The notes beneath the pieces are model-generated. The model was not told the origin of the DNA, made no database searches, and saw nothing but the letters and a program-made list of their open reading frames with translations. A program made the position numbers and the translations under genes. Positions 9,080-19,389 of a stretch of DNA of 32,467 nucleotides are shown here, in pieces. The stretch comes from Hypsibius dujardini. Its lineage: Eukaryota > Tardigrada > Eutardigrada > Parachela > Hypsibiidae. How positions within the stretch are numbered: position 1 is the stretch's first letter; each line of letters opens with the position of its first letter. The stretch spans positions 1 to 32,467 of the forward strand of contig LRSR01004950.1 of the NCBI GenBank assembly GCA_001579985.1, given 5' to 3'.

Positions 9080-9570
9080 AAATTTACAGTTTCTGCCGGC
9101 TAATCAACTTATAAATCAGATCTAACAAATAATTATCATAAATTAACAAATAATCAAAATATGAAATATAATAAAATACTACACTACAAGACTTTTCTAA
9201 TAGGTTAGACCCGCCCCCGTTTTCAGCGTCTACTTGATTTATTTCACTTTAAAGTCAATCAATGACCAGTTTTTCATAATTATTCACCCCATTGAGTTTT
9301 AGGGTTGCATGAATAAACGCAATGGGATTTTTTCTAATTTTATACTGTTTCTAGGCATCGTCGCTGTGTACTTTCCACACTTGGACTCATCACCTCCCTT
9401 TTAGGGTTCCATTTAACTAGTATTTGCTAAAAGGTCTATTTTCATAAAAGTTGAACCAAGTGTTTATGGAAATAAACGCTGCGATTTTAAAGCGGATTTG
9501 AATAACTTTAACCCTGCTCCAAGGGGAGCATTCCGATATGCGACTCGCAGAATTCGGTTTGCGTTAAAAA
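9080..9570. other. AT-rich stretch without a recognised gene
   Basis: This is AT-rich DNA with short open stretches only. I see no domain, RNA or repeat of note. Confidence 0.4.
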
Positions 9571-10165
9571 TTATAATAAATAAAAATAATAAACAAGCAT
9601 GGGATTTTGGTTAGGGATCTTTACGTACTTCATGGACTTGATTCCTTGCGCAGTCAGGATTTTTCGAATTTTTTTTCGGTTACAGATTTGTACAATCCAG
9701 TCACAAGGAAACTTTGTTTTTTTTGGAATCAGGTTTGATTGGTGGAGCAGAAATAGTGATCTCTTGCGCGTTGGCAGGACGGGAACCACGACAATCTTCT
9801 CCTTGACTTTTGGTGTTTGACTTTGAGTTGCATACCTTCTATGGCTCGGAATTGGTTGCAACTTTAGCAGAAATGACGGTAAAGACGGGTTGTGGGTTTG
9901 AAGGATAAGTCAGCTCAGTTGTTTGGTTTTCCTCGTTCAATTTCTTCTTGGGCGCAATAAATGGCGGGTTCTCAAGATTGTAAAATCGATCTGATAGTTG
10001 ACCGATTTGGTCTTGTTGTATTTGGATGACGTTTGCGTTATAGCCACAGATTCCTTGGGAGAATTCGAAGTTATATGGGTGATCTCTTGTCGTTCGCTGG
10101 AAGAAATTGTTAACACACGCCGTAAGCTCCATGAGGATTGGCATGATAAGAGATTGTTTTGACAC
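9571..10165 (-). pseudogene. Unrecognised coding-like fragment
   Basis: A minus-strand frame of 108 codons (10165-9839) has mixed, protein-like composition and no repeat bias. A second frame continues to about 9660 after a stop at the end of the first. The change of frame may mark an intron, since an AAGGTATGC donor-like site lies near 9840, or a frameshift. The sequence is rich in Q, N and K, and I recognise no domain. It lies downstream of the envelope-like fragment on the same strand, but I cannot connect the two. Confidence 0.25.
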
Positions 10166-10169
10166 TTCG

Positions 10170-11300
10170 CATTTGAGTTCTCTTTTAGAATAACAACATC
10201 GACTTAGTCAAAGTCATTCACACAGGAAAAATCTGGTAAGTTGAAAAAAAAGAGTATTGATGTAAAAATGCGGCTGTACGGTTCCAGTTTGATAACCTCT
10301 TTCACTTTTCTCCGCAGGGAATCCCTTTAGCAGTTACTCCGGCTCCTGCCATTCAGCCTAATAATCTGGAGCGAAAATGTGTCTGCATTACATTAGTGTA
10401 CGATGACCAACTGCTAGAGCATGTGACATGAATGTGGGGGGATTGTACAATGGGAATAGAATACTTCAAGCTAAACTAACAATTGAGATTTGGCGAGTTT
10501 AAGAACAATTGCTTTTTAAAAATTTTACTGGTTAAGGATAGTACAGACATATGCCACATAAAATAGCATTTGATGAATAAAGTCGGCAAAGATAGCGGGC
10601 ATAAGTTTGCCCAAAATGCCATGCCAGATTGCCAATAACGTACAGCGTTAATGAGTTCGGGGTGGTCAGTTTAGCATACAGTAAACTTCACCCAGGCACT
10701 GCTGGGATAATCGATATAACCGGCATAGCTGGCATAATTGCATAAAGACTAGCCTAATTAGTTTAATTGGTAATGCAAAAGAATTAGTGTTTTTGGTTTG
10801 GCTGACTCCCTGCCATAACGAAATAGCTTATTCAGCTGCCCTTCTTACTTGTTATAAATGGCTAACTTTGTGCGACTATGTGCTTCCCACTCAATTTAGA
10901 TTTTATGCGGCGAAATGTGATGTCATCGATTCTGGTATGTTGCCCAGAGAAAAATTTCACAATAATTTGATTTCATTTGAAAAAGAAGTTTACAAGTATT
11001 TAAGCATGCAAGATTATTTAAGCAATTGCCACATTTTTGCTTTCTTCGTTTTCATAAAAACTCTCTTATGATGTTGCACACCATCATTTTTCTCTCCGTC
11101 TTCTTTTACGTAGTGAGTGTTGCTTACTCCGTACTGAAACCATTCAACTTCCCCTTCTTCCTATCCCAGATTCCCTGTCCTGCAATTCTTAAGCTTGCAA
11201 TTCAAATGAATAAATTCAAATTAATCTAAATGTAAATGTTCTTATAATAAACACTATAAATCGTTGAAATTGCAAATAAAGAAAATGCGTAGATTATAAA
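10170..11300. other. Mostly noncoding; one weak plus-strand frame
   Basis: A 94-codon plus-strand frame (10787-11071) has acceptable composition but no recognisable motif and no splice context that I can support. The rest is AT-rich sequence without features. Confidence 0.3.
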
Positions 11301-11340
11301 TAAAGACTAACTCACAGAAGAACTTCAGTTTACTTGGGTA

Positions 11341-11640
11341 GAATTCAAGCCTTGCTCATTGTGTTTCAACACTCTCAATTCTGCAACCCGAATTGCCCGG
11401 CGTTCGTCGTCAGTCAACGGGTTGTATCGCGTATAATCGCTGAAGATTGAATTGACGATCTCTTAAAAACAATCAATATCGCAAACGCCAAGCCGAATGC
11501 ACGGTTGGAGTTAACCAAAATGAACGGCATGATTAACCTCGAAGATCTCAGGTCCACCCAAAATCAACGTGACAGCAAATGGCTCATACATTTTGTTCTT
11601 GCAAGCACGGGCAATATTTGAAGGAATCACCTTTATTCGG
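11341..11640 (-). pseudogene. Second copy of two exons of the transposase-like family
   Basis: On the minus strand, 11640-11490 repeats the block at 6175-6040, and 11463-11341 repeats the exon at 5994-5876 (shared NPLTDDERR motif), in the same order and orientation. In this copy the upstream block reads AVTLILGGPE followed by an HAVHF-like segment. That resembles the second acidic motif of the family, with the expected Asp before GGP replaced by Leu-Gly. A stop follows shortly. The other exons of the gene are absent from this location, so it is a partial duplicate. Confidence 0.6.
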
Positions 11641-12128
11641 GCCTTAGGAATTTTCTGCATTTCACGTTTTATCTTCTTGACTGGCGTTTCTTCCTATATA
11701 AATTTTCTGCATCGCGTAATCTGTTCTTTAATTTCATTTTATTCTGTTTCATTATCAATCATGGCCCACTGTTCGACACCGCTCGATTTGGGCAGTGATG
11801 ACTCTCTACCGAAGTTGATCATAACCAACTCACCCTCTCCGTCTCTTCTTTCAAACTCTCTTAGCAATGCCAAGCCGAATGCACTGCCTGAGTTATCCGA
11901 ATTGAACGGCATAATTAACCTCGAAGATCTCAGGTCCACCCAAATCACCGTGACGGCCAATCGCTCATACATGTTGTTCTTGCAGGCACGAGCAATATTT
12001 GAAAAAACCACTTTTATTTGATAGAGTGAAACAAAATAAAATGAAACTCAAAAACAGATTAACGCGATGCAAAAAATATATAAAGAAAAAACGCTAGTCA
12101 AGAAGAAATGCAGGAAATTTCTAAGGCC
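11640..12128. repeat. Inverted repeat flanking the third exon copy
   Basis: The left arm, 11640-11757, and the right arm, 12022-12128, are reverse complements along about 110 bp with small gaps. Shared blocks include TGCATCGCG, TTTCATTTTATT and TTCTTGACT. The interval holds about 110 bp of other sequence plus the third exon copy. Confidence 0.8.
11876..12014 (-). pseudogene. Third copy of the GGPE-type exon
   Basis: This copy is closely similar to 11490-11640 and in the same orientation. One T is missing in the run before GGTGGACC, so the frame shifts just before the GGPE motif. It is flanked on its right by an inverted-repeat arm. Confidence 0.6.
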
Positions 12129-12429
12129 AATCTAGAAGAATCCGTATTTGACAAAAAGGTAAATGGAGACACTCTTAGCAAGACAAGAGAGAAAAGAAAC
12201 AACACTGAACAGAGAGTCGCACATGCGATCTTTTCCCGGATCCTTTTCTCGGATCTTTTTATCCGTATTGGGTAACACAATGGGCAATAATTCTTTTTTT
12301 TGACAGGCGAATTCGATTTTTTTCTGTGTTCCCAAATCTGGTCTTGCCCAATTTTACAGTTTGATTTTTTCTGGATCAGGTTGCCCATCTAATCAACTTC
12401 GGTAGACTGAAATAAAACACAAAATATAA

Positions 12430-12600
12430 TTACTTGGCCCATGCTTGTCTTTTTGCCAGAGGGTTGGTTATAGGAAGATTTTATTTTATTTTTAGACAAT
12501 TTCAACATTTTTTGGCATTTATTTTTTCCTTTCTCTTTTTTTGGTTATTATTTTAATGTTGGTTGAACTGTCAACGGATAAGTTGACAACAAAATACTAT
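12430..12600. other. T-rich stretch without a gene
   Basis: This is T-rich low-complexity DNA on the plus strand. I see nothing functional. Confidence 0.4.
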
Positions 12601-12700
12601 AAACCCAAGCGGTTAATTGTAAGGGAGAAGCAGAGAAGGATTGATATACGATAACATAAACCCATTAAAGAAATCGGGCAAAAAATATACAATAAGGTAG

Positions 12701-13320
12701 CTATTCCATAACAAAAGAGCGCGGTCGGCGAGACATGAGTTGGCGGGTGTCCAAAGGAGTAATTGCTAGTGTCGATACAGGGCGCGGTGGTAGAATAGGA
12801 CAAAATCTAAACCGCCGACGAAGCAGATTGACGTGATGGGTAATGACCTCGTCCGTTGAATCATCCAAAGAGTGAAAGCGGCCTGGCACTGAAGAGCTGT
12901 TACTGCCACTGGTGACGTTGAAAATCATGGCAGCAGGTTGAGTAAAGGAAGTCAAAGGAATATTTTTGGTAGGGCGAACGACCTCATGTTCGGTAGGTTC
13001 ATCAGTAAACTGAGCAGTAGATAACGACCACGAGAACTGCGAAACGTGATGAAACGAGGCAGAGCCGGTTTGGAGCGACAGCAGCTAATCCAATTGCAGC
13101 AACAATAAACAAGGCCGACCAATAAAATAAAAGAGACCAAGCCAATTGTAGCGTATTTGACGTACTCAAACAAGGCCAGAGTAGGAGGGGCAGGCTTGTC
13201 AGTCTTTGTAGTTTCAATGAACTCATGAACCGTGATCACCTGATTGGCTTCCAATAAACCATTGAGCTCTTCCAACATGAAATATAATTCGCGATGGTCA
13301 GAATCAGCGATTCCACTCAA
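12701..13320 (-). pseudogene. C-terminal part of a membrane-anchored, possibly envelope-like protein
   Basis: A minus-strand frame ending at 12952 has four parts in order: a leucine-rich, heptad-like segment; a short hydrophilic stalk; one strong hydrophobic span of about 20 residues; and a cysteine cluster at its cytoplasmic side with a basic tail. That is the layout of a type I viral or retroelement envelope stem, anchor and tail. A second short frame (12955-12701) overlaps its end and holds NVTS- and NSS-type sequons. No protease, polymerase or LTR is seen next to it. A cellular single-pass membrane protein is an equal alternative. Confidence 0.35.
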
Positions 13321-13528
13321 ATAATTTTCACCACGATCCAGTTTGGTATTAAACTGAGAAAATAGTTGTAGTGTTTCCAGATGAGTTGCCAGGCGAAACT
13401 GCGATACTCGTACTAATTTCCGTCAAAATTAGCAATTGAGTTTTTGCAGAAAAGGGTGAATGATTACGTTATGTTTTACCGTCCAGTTTGATTGTGTGAT
13501 TGCGCCAATCAGGTTGTTGACCACAGCG

Positions 13529-13807
13529 TTAAGTTTTTACGCAAAACGTAACATTAATCGGCAAATGTTTTTTCACTAGACAAGAGGAGGAAGCGGCAAG
13601 TACTGCGTAGCACTCCGGTAGGCCAAGTTCACTAGCGGCCAGGATTTGATCGTGGCGTGAGAGAGCAATTATTCGTTCGGTTTGGGCTATGTCAGCTACA
13701 CAGTGGAGATAAACCAAATCGTCGGAAATCAGATCATAGTAATGACAAATTTTTATTCTCGTTATGACTAAAATGCGCACTGATGAATCCAGCCCAGACA
13801 TGGTCAC
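13529..13807 (-). pseudogene. Upstream fragment, possibly of the same membrane protein
   Basis: A 92-codon minus-strand frame has several spaced cysteines and one NVT sequon near its end, just upstream of the anchored fragment but in a different frame. Stops lie between the two. The composition fits an extracellular domain. The link to the downstream piece is inferred from strand, order and spacing only. Confidence 0.25.
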
Positions 13808-13859
13808 GTGGGGGTAATTAGTTTGTTGTTAGCTGTCGAAAACCAGATTATCGACAGGG

Positions 13860-15535
13860 TCAGACTTGTCGTCCGCTTTCTCCGCAGTTCCTTCTTTCAC
13901 TGGGGATAACTTTCAAAAAATTTTAGGCTTGGTGTTTTCTTCCTTATTGCCTGCTTAGAGCATTGAGAGAAATACTACCTCAATCGGTCTGCGACCTGGT
14001 ATTTCGAGCTATCGATTCGTCAGCCAGAATGAAAAGGACTTCGGTTGGTTAGTCACCCAACTTCGGTAGGCAGACCTTTACCGAAACAACACGACGTGAA
14101 AATAAAAATTGAAAAGCAACACGAAATTTTGTCACCCGAAAAAAATGATCAGAAAACACAGAACCAACCCGACAAGTGTGTAATTAAAATCAATATGAAT
14201 TTCAAACCATATGAATAATTGCAGCTGATCAATATAAGTAAATAAGATATTATACGAATAAATACGATACAATTATATGCGTTAAAATGTTAAGGAAGTT
14301 ATGAATGAATGAGAGTAAATGCGATTAAATAGGATTAAATGCAATAAATTCCTTACGTCAGACCTCCTTCACACGAAGCGCCTACCTGTTGAAAGTTTGA
14401 CCAACCTCCACCGATTTCTCAACGCGTTTTCATTTCGTGCAAGTGTCTCTACGGAGACGGAGAGCGAACACACCAGAAAACGTCTTCCTGTTATTGGACC
14501 TTTCCACACTCTTGACTCGACCTGGTAGATGTTATAATATTAATGATAGATGATAGATGATATCACAAAATGTTTATCTTCTACGAAGAAATCCGCCATT
14601 GCGAGGGATTACATGCGTAGACTATCATGTCGATTACAATCGGCCCGCTTAAACGGTTTTTGTTGGTTGTTTATAACAATAACGATGTGTTCTTCCACTC
14701 TGGAAGCTTGTCGTTAAAAATTTTCTCCTTTCTAACCTAAGTACTGGAGTGGGTTACCTGACAAAATAATTGACCGTTAAGCATTTATCCAATAAACGAT
14801 TTTTAAAAAAATCTGTGTGCATCGCCTTCCGTTTAGGAGGCGACTAAAGGCGTCGGCCACTGTGATATTGCTTCTGGGACACGGCAGCATTCTTTACCAA
14901 GACATGCTCTGCCGCCTAAAGAGTGGATTCCTGGATTAATTGGGCTGTGCGCTGAGCGGACTTATAAGCTTCTGTGCTTTGTGCTGCTGTTGATGGGCCC
15001 AGAATTCATGCAGGTATAAAAACACGTGGCAAAAACTTTCAACTAACGAAATTAAAGTCACGTTTTTTTTTGTGCCTAGCAAAAGAGGGTGGTCCGAGTT
15101 TGCGCCAATTTAAGCTTTCATGTACCATTGCTTTTGGCTTTGATTGATCCCTTGTCTGAGTTCAAAATGCATTTTCATCCTTTCCCTGTCCGGAGACAGT
15201 GGTATAAGACATTCAAGTACGGAATCATCATTGAAGCTTCGGTAATTTTTATGTCAAAATAATTAACGCAATCTCTGTTGAATTTTCGTTTGGAAAATTC
15301 CCTGTTAAAATAAACAACTGTCTTAATATTAAAGACGAATTCTGTTCAATTTTGCTTTCGATGTTTTCCAATCGGCCGAACAACTAATCAGTAAATTCAG
15401 CAATGGAAAAAGCAGTGGCACGCTAAAGCAAAAATCGGATCAAATTTAGACCACCCTGTTTTGCAGGACGCCGTTAAAAAAACGTGTTTCAACTTGGTTA
15501 AATGAAGGTTTTTGCCAGAAGTTTATCAAACATTC
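13860..15535. other. Long AT-rich region without a supported gene
   Basis: Only short frames lie here. A 69-codon plus-strand frame at 14319-14528 has no recognisable motif. A GT-rich hairpin-prone segment lies around 14820-14870. I see no RNA gene or mobile-element ends. Confidence 0.35.
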
Positions 15536-15753
15536 TGCCGGTTTTTTTGTCGGAAAAAAATTATGAATGGAATTGGTGGAGTGGTCAATATGGTTTTTCT
15601 TGCTGAGTGTAGGACTTCGAATTCGCACAATATAGCGTAATGTGTCTGGAATTTGCAGTTTGAAAGGTCATTGAAATCCAAATTAGGGTCGGCCTGTTGA
15701 TGCAGCAGTTCCAGGCAGTCTTCGGCAAGGATAATGATTTCGCAACGATAATG
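15536..15753 (-). pseudogene. Unrecognised exon-like block
   Basis: On the minus strand a CACCCTAG acceptor-like site at 15754-15755 opens a frame of about 70 codons. The composition is convincingly protein-like (acidic, leucine-rich, with several cysteines). It closes at tandem stops near 15537. The start is chosen at the acceptor because no ATG lies in this frame. No domain is recognised, and no neighbour exon could be joined. Confidence 0.35.
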
Positions 15754-15759
15754 CTAGGG

Positions 15760-16450
15760 TGCATAGAATACAATTGGGGTGGCATCAAATCACAAAAAAC
15801 GACATTTTATTCTTGAATTTTAATTTTGAAAGCACTGCAGCAACGCACCACACCGCAAAAGAGTAATAAAACCGGATTTCGACGGCCCGCGAGCTGGTAT
15901 TTCTTAACCGTAAACCGCACTGTCAAATTCAGTATCGCTAATTTTTAAGCTCAGTTTCGAGTTAGTTTAATGTAAGGATGCGAAGTTCGGATTTTCTTGT
16001 AAAATCGGCTGAATGTTGCGCCAGACCTTGTTTTATTTTCACAACTAACATTTCAGATTCGTTGTGGCACGAGGACAAAGTAATTTCAAAATTTATTCAA
16101 AACTGAATTTGTTAAAACATTTTTACAGTAAGAATTTCTTGCCTAAAAATGTGTATCATGTGCCACAAATGATGTGCAAATGCGATTTTAAATCTGGCAC
16201 TTGGTTTACTGAACTGATGCTCCGTTTTAATATTTTTGCGCCTTACAAAAGCACTTTTTGTAAACTGAACAAGCATTTTTTCAAGCTAAACAAATTATTA
16301 GGTTCTTGTTCCAGCTTAAAATTATAACGGTGATACTTCATATTTCATTGCCTAAATGTAACAAATTTGTTGGAATTAGGAAACCGTAGCGGAACCGCAG
16401 CCCCCTGCTAATCCAAACCGCACCGCTGCGGTGATGCGGCTTGGGTTGCG
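15760..16450. other. Region with one weak frame and a GC-rich hairpin
   Basis: The plus-strand frame 16064-16327 (87 codons) has no recognisable motif. A GC-rich block at 16385-16460 contains the perfect hairpin CACCGC-T-GCGGTG and repeated CCGCACC/GGTGCGG units. Confidence 0.35.
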
Positions 16451-16532
16451 GTGCGGCGGTGTGGGTTATGGTTTGAGGCAAAGTTTGTGTTTCGGCAAAG
16501 TTTGTACATCGCCTATTGTAAAATATCAAGGC

Positions 16533-16770
16533 AGCGGTATGAGGTGAAATGTGTATTTCGGCCTATCCTCCACTTGGTCGATAATTTCGGCGTATTCATG
16601 AGTTTCTTCTTGATGGGGGTGCTTGATTGTTTGATTTAGTTCACTATATCCTAGTATACTATAAAACATTCAAAAATCAAGCAACTGCCATCCATAATAA
16701 ACTCATGAGTGAGCCAATTTATCGACCAAGTGGGATGTGAACCGAAATACAGACTTTGTCTCATACGGCT
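16533..16770. repeat. Fold-back (inverted-repeat) element
   Basis: The left arm (16533-16636) and right arm (16672-16770) are imperfect reverse complements around a loop of about 35 bp. Paired blocks include CCACTTGGTCGATAA with TTATCGACCAAGTGG, TCATGAGTTT with AAACTCATGA, and TGCTTGATT with AATCAAGCA. This is the shape of a fold-back or palindromic MITE. There is no coding capacity. Confidence 0.8.
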
Positions 16771-17094
16771 TGCAAATCACTATATCGTGATTCTAGTAAT
16801 GCTGTATGAGTTATGTTTCTTATGGCTTCTAGCATATCGTAACAAACAGTTGTTTTATTTTCATTCAGATTATGGACGTTGGCCGAGAAGATCCCAGCTA
16901 CCTAAACCTCAACGCTAACTCGAATTGCTATTTTGGTTCTCGTAGTTGCCTTCCGAGATCGGGATTTTCTCTGTAAATATTTTTCGGACGGGAATCGGTA
17001 TTTTCCAATCTCAATTCAATTGGTAAATATGTCAGACCTTGTACACCAAATTTTAAAACTGGAGTCTCTTTCCGCGCGCAATGCACAAAGAATT

Positions 17095-17275
17095 ACGTGG
17101 AGTTGCATGGAGCTACGTGCAGTTACGTGCAGCTGCATGGAGTTGTACGCCGCTACGTTGAGCTCTATGCAGCTCCATGGAGCTGCGTGGAGCAAGCTTC
17201 ATTAAACTCCGCATAGCTCCACGTAACTCCATGCAACAACTCGACGCAGCTCTCCGTAGCTTCATGCAGTTCCAC
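17095..17275. repeat. Palindromic minisatellite of GGAGCT/AGCTCC units
   Basis: Imperfect units of about 11-13 bp, of the GCATGGAGCTAC and GTGCAGTTAC type, run to about 17195. They then continue in reverse-complement form (AGCTCCACGTAACTCCATGC). The array can therefore fold on itself. Both strands stay open across it because of the repeat structure, so the reading frames there are not taken as genes. Confidence 0.75.
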
Positions 17276-17289
17276 AAACTCTCCAGTAA

Positions 17290-17885
17290 AATTTTGAGTT
17301 CAAGCTCTGACGCAGATGCGTTTGGCAAACGCTCGTCGATTGTTAGATTAGGTCGACGTATCAATGACACTGCTTCCGGTAATGATGATACTATTTTTGG
17401 ACTTAAGTGGTTTTCTGCTTCTGTTTCGGTTGAGATTTTCACCGAGCCACGTCATCGGTTTTTACTAGCGTGTTTTTTCCCATTCTAAGAGGGACAAGCC
17501 GGTTTGTGAGTGAAAAAGGAATTACGATGTTTTTGGTGAACACGCTTGTGTAATTGTTTTTGAGTTGAATGTCGTGAAAGCAACTGGGACTCTAACATCA
17601 ACGATAGGAGAAGAAATAACGAAAACGGGAAACAACATGGAAATAGTCCAAACGCAAATTGGAAAATGATTAACCCTTAATATTAACGTCTTAATGCAAT
17701 TCTGGCATAAATGTCCGTCCGGTCTGACAGGTGGCGCTGTGGAATTGACTATCATCATCCCTCCGCAGCGCGTCGATCAGTTCGACTCGGATACTTCACA
17801 AAAAAACGCGTAGTACGCAAACAAATCAGCTAATCTTAGTGTGATGTGCTCTGATGTCACATCGATTGTGTTCTCTGTCTTAGCG
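17290..17885. other. Stretch without a supported gene
   Basis: The last part of a repeat-derived frame and a 78-codon minus-strand frame (17758-17522) show no recognised features. Confidence 0.35.
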
Positions 17886-17890
17886 CTAAA

Positions 17891-18690
17891 CTTTCGAACC
17901 ACTTTGTTTTGAAAGTTTTTTGCAGATTTGTTTTATGTATTTCTTCTCCATTTCTGCTTTCTTTCTCTTCAAATTACTTTTTTTAACCGAGTTTTGCAAC
18001 CCACGACGGGTTCTCCTATCGTTCCAAAAGTCCAAAGTCCAACCGTTACAAATAAAAATGTGTTTTTATGTTCGGTTGAGCAAAACACAAACGTTTCCAT
18101 CTTTCGTTTTTCTTGTGTTTAGTTGCCTCGGATTCGTCCTTTGTTCCACTTCCAGCGGTAAAATGCCAGCCGGCGACAGTAATATGTTGAAAAAGGGCAA
18201 CCAGACTCACGGCCATGCCGCGGCGGTGAAGGATAATTATGAAAGTGGAACGTTCACGTCGGGTACATTGCGCATCAAGGCGTCTAGCCATTCGGATGCC
18301 TTTTTATTCACCTCCGAGAGTGTCGGCCGTCCACGTATGCTAAAAGCTGAAGTAAAAGTTAATTTATTTAAATTTTTTTTTCTTGCATTCTCCTTGCATA
18401 AAGACGTTGATTTATCTATTGAATTTTGAATTGGTTGGACTTAAGTATCTTTTTCTTTTGTTCGTGTCGAATTTCGGTTCTGGGCACCCCGGCATGCATT
18501 TTTTCTAAAAGCAAGGCCTTTGCATAATTATATGTCCTGGCGAAATCTAGCTCGACACCTGTCTAAATACATTTGAACAATAAATTTTGGTTTGAAGAGG
18601 ATCTGTTAGCCGTAATTAGTTGATTGATGGCTTCAAATCTTGATTCGATATGAATTTTTTTGTTTCGATGCTTTTTCTTCTCCGTGGTCA
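17891..18690 (+). pseudogene. Partial duplicate of the S-adenosylmethionine synthetase 5' region and exon 1
   Basis: This segment is homologous to 28448-29315: upstream sequence, 5' UTR, exon 1 and about 350 bp of intron 1. The exon-1 copy starts at ATG 18163 and keeps the MPAGDSN start and the [11 protein letters not shown] motif. It has no frameshift up to the former donor, but six bases (GCCGGC) are missing just before the donor. Read through, it ends at 18427-18429. I found no copy of exon 2 or later exons. It could give a short N-terminal peptide, or nothing; transcription cannot be judged. The donor reads CAC/GTATGC against CTG/GTATGT in the functional gene. Confidence 0.85.
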
Positions 18691-18705
18691 CTCGCGCTGA
18701 GAAAT

Positions 18706-18832
18706 GCGAAAACGCTGCTTCAAAATCGAAATATTTTTCCAGTTTTCTTTTCCATAGCTTGTCGTCGCCTAGGTCACCTTTGACAAAGACCACCTGTAAA
18801 ATTGCGATTCCTTGATGCTCCCTTGGGCTTAT
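18706..18832 (+). pseudogene. Second copy of an exon block of the transposase-like family
   Basis: This is homologous to 7896-7768 but on the opposite strand. It begins within about 20 bp of the end of the duplicated synthetase segment. Neither strand gives one clean frame through it. Confidence 0.5.
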
Positions 18833-18889
18833 CTGCGTTCTCAGCCTACTTCTCCTTTCTGCTCGTTTGTATTTAACTGTTTATAATCT

Positions 18890-19281
18890 ATAAGTTCTTT
18901 CTGTTTGCGTGAATATTTTAGATATGCGTAGATATATGTGGCCTACCGGTAGGATTCGCTGGATCCGGTTCCGGATATTCGCCACCTTACTTTCCGTTAC
19001 CAATCCGGCATCAAGTGTGTTCCTGTGACCCACGCCCTTCAAAATTTGGAGTCGAATTGGATTGCAGAACACGGTCCTCACACAATTTGGGTGACCCGCA
19101 CACGTTCGTTGTTGAATGTAAATGAGGTTTCGCTTACTCCTTTTGGAATTGGAACTGGTTCCCAGTAGCTGCTGCCACCGTGTCGCCATTTTTTTGGCTC
19201 CGAAACTGTTGATGCCGGACTGTCCGTTTGTTGCTTGATATTCTGTTGCCCGTCCATTTCTTCCACGTTCGTCTAGCAAAG
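18890..19281 (-). pseudogene. Unrecognised coding block with a frame change
   Basis: On the minus strand a good acceptor (TTTACTTTGCTAG) precedes a frame of about 65 codons with protein-like composition, ending at a stop near 19078. Another frame then continues for about 65 codons to 18881. The switch may be a frameshift or an unseen intron. I recognise no domain. It lies downstream, on the same strand, of the broken block at 20433-21440 and could be part of the same gene. Confidence 0.3.
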
Positions 19282-19389
19282 TAAAATATTCTCGAAACGA
19301 CTGTAGGAATCTAAGGTGTCGGGAATGCCTCTGCGTGTGATATAAAAAACATGAGATAAAATTAAAACTTGACTGCTGCAATTTAGCGG

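Noticed and set aside
17177-17488. Plus-strand frame across the palindromic minisatellite
   Set aside because: The frame is open on both strands because of the 12-bp unit structure, and the composition is repeat-derived.
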